A stretch of 36,200 nucleotides of DNA from Chthonomonadaceae bacterium. GTDB lineage: Bacteria > Armatimonadota > Fimbriimonadia > Fimbriimonadales > Fimbriimonadaceae. The stretch is from contig JAEURO010000004.1 in the NCBI GenBank assembly GCA_016788345.1, forward strand, positions 1 through 36,200, in the 5' to 3' direction. A model generated the notes under the pieces. That model saw only the letters and a program-made list of their open reading frames with translations, ran no database searches and was not told where the DNA came from. Shown piece after piece: positions 32,976-36,200 of this stretch; positions within the stretch are counted from its first letter, which is position 1; the number at the start of each line of letters is the position of its first letter. Both the position numbers and the translations under genes were made by a program.

Positions 32976-34388
32976 TTACTGTTTAGGTTCTCTCGGCATC
33001 AACGTTTCTGCACTTGCGAGGTTGTAGCATGTGACTGCGGCCGCAGTGCTGGACTGGACCATATACATGTTGATCGCCGACGCCAGTTTGTCGTGCTGAG
33101 TGTGATGGATGTAATTGTAGTCATGGACACCGGTTTCGATAGTGAAGAAACCTGGAACGCCCACAGCATTAAAACTAGCGTGGTCGCTTCCCCCTCCACG
33201 AGGCATGCGGGCTTGTGCCGAAAACTTCATGGGTAAGTCTGGAAAAGCAGCGTTCAAGGCGGTGATCGTCGGCTCGAACATGGATCGTTGGCTCTCGATT
33301 CCGACGAACCCTCCCCAATAATTAGTGCCGCCGTCGTCGACCAAGCAACAGCTGATCTTATCCATTTCAGCGGCGTGATCCTTGACATAGCCCCTTGATC
33401 CAAACAGGCCCTGTTCTTCACCAGACCACAGGATGAAGCGGATGGTTCGTCGAGGCTTGACTCCTAGTGTACATAGGATCCTGGCGCACTCCATTGTCAC
33501 AGAAGATCCTGTGCCATTGTCCAGCGCACCCTGTGAACCTGGCCCATCCCAGCTGTCGTAGTGTCCACTAACAATTACCACTTCATCTTTTTTGTCGGTA
33601 CCGGGAATCTCGGCGATGACGTTATTGATCGCGATGGGCCCCTTTCGAAATGCTTGTTTGATGTCGAATTCTAGCCTCACTGGCTTGCCAGATTTCAACG
33701 CTTCGGTGACAGCGTCATAATCGCTCTTACGGATCGTCACTCTTGGGGTCTTCGGTAGCTTGTCCCACGTAACGTTGTAGTTTCCACTCGTGATGACAAG
33801 CTCGCCACGGGTTCCGGTAACCAATCCCTTGATTCCAGCACCCTGGAGAGCGTTTTGAAGCTCCTCCCGAGCCTTGGCATCGGGGGATTGCGCGCCGCCT
33901 TGTCGCCCTCCGCCAGCCAGCGAGGGCATCAGCACCCAAGCACCCTTGTAGCTGGCCTTGTTCTTGTTAAATTCTTCTATGTTCGCAGGGCCAAGCACTG
34001 CGGGCCCCTTCTGCAAACCCTTTGTGCCAGGCGTCCATGACGGAGTCGTAAACTGAAATTCACGCTGGAAAGGCGAAGACATTCGCCCCACGTGCCCCCA
34101 TGGCCCTCGGTCGAATCCGACTTGCCACTCGCCCCACTTTTCTAAATGCACGTTTTCGCAACCCCACGACTTGAATTTGTCCATTGCCCATTGTTGTGCC
34201 GCTTCGAGGTGGCTGGATGAAGTCAGCCGTGATCCAAACTGCTCACATATTGACTCTAAGATCAACCGAGTCTGGTTTCGGGACTTGCCCTCTTCAATGA
34301 TTTTTGCAACGGTGTCCGCGTCACCTTGGCCGAAAGCTGGGCTGACTAGGACCGCAGTCAGCGACAAAATGAGAGCACGTGAAGTCAT
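32976..34388 (-). CDS. Secreted M28-family zinc metallopeptidase with PA-like insert
   Basis: A 470-residue exported peptidase. Signal peptide MTSRALILSLTAVLVSPAFG precedes a mature domain. A PA-type insert lies at about residues 125-245. The M28 zinc ligands are H276 (SGHYDSWDG), D290 (ALDNGTGSS), E324/E325 (WSGEEQGLFGS), D351 and a late His (about H428-H429). M28 enzymes are mostly aminopeptidases or carboxypeptidases (glutamate carboxypeptidase II type). It would degrade peptides outside the cytoplasm, providing amino acids. Start ATG 34388. It lies downstream of the carboxyltransferase gene on the same strand, with a 68-base gap. Confidence 0.92.
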   Translation of the reverse strand: MTSRALILSLTAVLVSPAFGQGDADTVAKIIEEGKSRNQTRLILESICEQFGSRLTSSSHLEAAQQWAMDKFKSWGCENVHLEKWGEWQVGFDRGPWGHVGRMSSPFQREFQFTTPSWTPGTKGLQKGPAVLGPANIEEFNKNKASYKGAWVLMPSLAGGGRQGGAQSPDAKAREELQNALQGAGIKGLVTGTRGELVITSGNYNVTWDKLPKTPRVTIRKSDYDAVTEALKSGKPVRLEFDIKQAFRKGPIAINNVIAEIPGTDKKDEVVIVSGHYDSWDGPGSQGALDNGTGSSVTMECARILCTLGVKPRRTIRFILWSGEEQGLFGSRGYVKDHAAEMDKISCCLVDDGGTNYWGGFVGIESQRSMFEPTITALNAAFPDLPMKFSAQARMPRGGGSDHASFNAVGVPGFFTIETGVHDYNYIHHTQHDKLASAINMYMVQSSTAAAVTCYNLASAETLMPREPKQ

Positions 34389-34426
34389 GGTTCGAACGGT
34401 GTTTTACCGGAAAATCCAAGAGAATT

Positions 34427-34438
34427 CCCCTACAGGGG
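34427..34438 (-). terminator. Possible weak terminator after carboxyltransferase gene
   Basis: A short CCCC-TGTA-GGGG hairpin in the 68-base gap, followed on the minus strand by AATTCTCTTGGATTTT. The stem is only 4-5 bases, so this is weak evidence. Confidence 0.2.
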
Positions 34439-34456
34439 CCCACGCAAACTAGTTTT

Positions 34457-36052
34457 CTACATCCGATAGAGACTGAATCCGGCCTCCAGGACCGGTGCGT
34501 TCATGGCCGCTTCAAGGCCCAGCCCGATGACCCGGCGAGTATCTACAGGATCAATGACTCCGTCGTCCCATAGCCGTGCGCTTGAGTAATATGCCGAAGC
34601 CTCCTCCTCATATTTTGCGAGTATCGGGGCCTTGAATTCAGTCCGTTCAGCTTCGGACATTGGAGATCCAGCTTCCCGTACGGTGAGAAGGACGTTTGCG
34701 GCTTGTTCACCGCCCATGACAGAAATTTTTGCGTTTGGCCACATCCAGAGCTGGCGAGGCTGATAGGCCCGCCCGCACATTCCATAGTTTCCTGCACCGT
34801 ATGACCCTCCGACAATCACGGTGAACTTGGGGACGTTGGCCGTTGAGACAGCTGTCACGAGTTTTGCGCCGTTTTTCGCGATCCCCTCGTTCTCATACTT
34901 CTTGCCGACCATGAAACCGGTGATGTTTTGGACAAACAGCAGGGGCACACGCCTTTGGCAGCAAAGCTCGATGAAATGTGCCCCTTTTAGTGCGCTCTCA
35001 CTAAAAAGGATTCCATCGTTGGCAAGGACGCCGACTTGATGACCATAGATCCGAGCGAAACCACACAGCAACGTCCTGCCATAGTTGGCTTTGAATTCCT
35101 GGAACCGAGACCCGTCTAGAATCCTTGCTAAGACTTCCCGCATTTTCATTGGCGTCTTCGAGTCACTTGGGATCAATGAATACAAGTCTTGCGTCGGATA
35201 GGCTGGTTCTTCAGGTTCGACCGAGGTGGGAGGGACAACTTTCGAGCCCGGGCCGAGAGACTCTATGATGTTTCGGACAATGTGCAGTGCGTGTGCGTCG
35301 TCGTTCGCTATGTGGTCCGCCACTCCACTTATCGACGTGTGCACCTCCGCTCCACCGAGCTCCTCGGCGGTGACTTCCTCGCCGGTCGCTGCTTTGACCA
35401 GAGGCGGGCCGCCGAGGAAAATTGTGCCCTGGTTCCGGACGATCACGGTTTCATCGCACATAGCCGGAACGTAGGCGCCACCAGCCGTGCACGACCCCAT
35501 CACAGCGGCGATTTGCGGAATCTTTCGTGCAGAAAGTTGAGCCTGGTTATAAAAGATCCTTCCGAAGTGGTCTCGGTCTGGAAAGACTTCGCTTTGAAGC
35601 GGGAGGAACGCGCCGCCTGAGTCAACGAGGTAAACGCAAGGCAAGTGGTTTTCGAGCGCGATTTCCTGGGCTCGCAAGTGCTTTTTGACGGTCTGCGGAA
35701 AATATGTGCCTCCCTTGACTGTGGCGTCGTTGGCGACGATCATCGTCTCGCGACCACAAACACGCCCTATTCCCGTGACGACACCTGCGGCCGGAGCTTC
35801 TCCTTTATACATGTTCCAGGCCGCAAACATTGACATTTCAAGAAATGGCGACCCTTCATCCAGCAGTCCGTCAATCCTGTCTCGCACGAGCAGTTTGCCT
35901 CGTGATTTGTGTTTTTTCACGGCGTCTTCACCGCCGCAAAGCATGACTCTGTCAAGATTTGCCCGGAAGTTCGCCATGACTTCGTCCATGGCACTGCGGT
36001 TCGTCTTGTGCGCGTCGTTCTGTAGGTCTAGTTGCGACTCGATGACGTCCAT
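34457..36052 (-). CDS. Acyl-CoA carboxylase carboxyltransferase (methylcrotonyl-CoA type beta)
   Basis: A 531-residue carboxyltransferase. It shows [16 protein letters not shown], the block [21 protein letters not shown] (read in two parts), [27 protein letters not shown], and the C-terminal [17 protein letters not shown]. The order and the [19 protein letters not shown] wording match MccB (methylcrotonyl-CoA carboxylase beta) better than PccB, though geranyl-CoA type cannot be excluded. It transfers CO2 from biotin to an acyl-CoA in leucine breakdown. No biotin carboxylase alpha subunit is adjacent in the window. A TATCAT box (36064-36069) ends 11 bases before the ATG, with a GTGAGG ribosome-site-like sequence between them. 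Confidence 0.92.
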   Translation of the reverse strand: MDVIESQLDLQNDAHKTNRSAMDEVMANFRANLDRVMLCGGEDAVKKHKSRGKLLVRDRIDGLLDEGSPFLEMSMFAAWNMYKGEAPAAGVVTGIGRVCGRETMIVANDATVKGGTYFPQTVKKHLRAQEIALENHLPCVYLVDSGGAFLPLQSEVFPDRDHFGRIFYNQAQLSARKIPQIAAVMGSCTAGGAYVPAMCDETVIVRNQGTIFLGGPPLVKAATGEEVTAEELGGAEVHTSISGVADHIANDDAHALHIVRNIIESLGPGSKVVPPTSVEPEEPAYPTQDLYSLIPSDSKTPMKMREVLARILDGSRFQEFKANYGRTLLCGFARIYGHQVGVLANDGILFSESALKGAHFIELCCQRRVPLLFVQNITGFMVGKKYENEGIAKNGAKLVTAVSTANVPKFTVIVGGSYGAGNYGMCGRAYQPRQLWMWPNAKISVMGGEQAANVLLTVREAGSPMSEAERTEFKAPILAKYEEEASAYYSSARLWDDGVIDPVDTRRVIGLGLEAAMNAPVLEAGFSLYRM

Positions 36053-36063
36053 GTGGCCTCACT

Positions 36064-36069
36064 ATGATA
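36064..36069 (-). promoter_or_regulatory. Candidate -10 box, carboxyltransferase gene
   Basis: Minus-strand TATCAT ending 11 bases before the ATG at 36052. A GTGAGG Shine-Dalgarno-like sequence lies between box and start, but transcription beginning 6-8 bases after the box would leave little of it in the message. Confidence 0.35.
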
Positions 36070-36109
36070 CTGTCTCGCTCACAGGCTCGCTGCCGTCGGA
36101 GGGAAATTT

Positions 36110-36200
36110 CTAAGCTCGAACATTCAATCTACGGATAAGTCCGTATTCGCCTGCCCACTCATACAGAGGAAGCCCCACACAGGTCACGCCAAAAAGGGCC
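36110..36200 (-). CDS. C-terminal fragment of an unidentified protein (5' end outside window)
   Basis: On the minus strand a frame is open from the window edge for 29 codons, ending at a TAG at 36110-36112. It reads ALFGVTCVGLPLYEWAGEYG followed by a basic LIRRLNVRA end. The start is hydrophobic, as in a last membrane helix, and the tail positively charged. I do not recognise the family. It lies 57 bases upstream of the carboxyltransferase gene on the same strand. A chance open frame of this length is possible. Confidence 0.45.
   Translation of the reverse strand, partial: ALFGVTCVGLPLYEWAGEYGLIRRLNVRA

Noticed and set aside
1-36200. CRISPR array, defence island, phage or transposon
   Set aside because: No regularly spaced repeats, cas, toxin-antitoxin, transposase or phage structural genes were seen. 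The dNTPase alone is not sufficient to call a defence system.

Overview
The window looks like an ordinary, densely coded bacterial chromosome segment of roughly mid-50s percent GC by eye. It has a twin-PilT twitching locus, Hfq, SmpB, diaminopimelate epimerase, several lipoproteins and Sec-type signal peptides, so the cell is didactic of a Gram-negative-like envelope with meso-diaminopimelate synthesis. Gene content and protein style (orphan GlmL/MutL, DUF6786-like protein, propeller-M23 fusion, type-5 uracil-DNA glycosylase) remind me of Armatimonadota/Fimbriimonadales. That placement is inference from gene content only; no 16S or marker search was possible. I see no phage, transposase, integrase, CRISPR array or rRNA, and no intergenic gap longer than about 155 bases.

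Layout. 1-2533: end of an EAL-domain protein facing two tandem PilT-type ATPases. 2652-5998: MFS transporter translationally coupled to a beta-propeller/M23 peptidase. 6004-7529 (minus): molybdate transport modB and modA, without modC. 7607-11731 (plus): a compact run of DUF6786-like protein, apt, small OB-like secreted protein, miaA, hfq, dapF. 11780-15922: smpB and a double-FKBP lipoprotein diverging from each other, an ArgC-like truncated protein, FmdB zinc ribbon, type-5 uracil-DNA glycosylase, and a secreted two-lobed aspartyl protease with PDZ. 16077-21818 (plus): branched-chain amino-acid ABC transporter livJ-livH-livM-livG followed by a serpin lipoprotein. 21815-23961 (minus): 2-oxoacid dehydrogenase E1 alpha and beta. 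24103-27507: class I aminotransferase, ribosomal protein L28, Lrp/AsnC regulator diverging from a Cys/Met-metabolism PLP enzyme. 27504-29874 (minus): GlmL-family protein, a small unknown protein and tRNA-Ser(GGA). 29959-36200: dNTP triphosphohydrolase, NatA/NatB-like ABC exporter, secreted M28 peptidase, methylcrotonyl-CoA-type carboxyltransferase and the last 29 codons of one more gene.

A functional theme is branched-chain amino acid and peptide use: Liv uptake, aminotransferase, E1 of a branched-chain-type dehydrogenase, an acyl-CoA carboxylase beta subunit, and two secreted peptidases, with an Lrp-type regulator in the middle. The genes are in separate operons, so this link is inference.

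I did not find a clear novel defence or mobile system. The points most worth a second look are: a recurrent TANNNT box 6-11 bases before the start codon of many first genes (possible leaderless mRNAs); four convergent gene pairs with interlocked stop codons; a charged coiled insert in LivH; a bacterial serpin lipoprotein with an inhibitory-type hinge; an ArgC-like protein lacking its cofactor domain; and an orphan GlmL.
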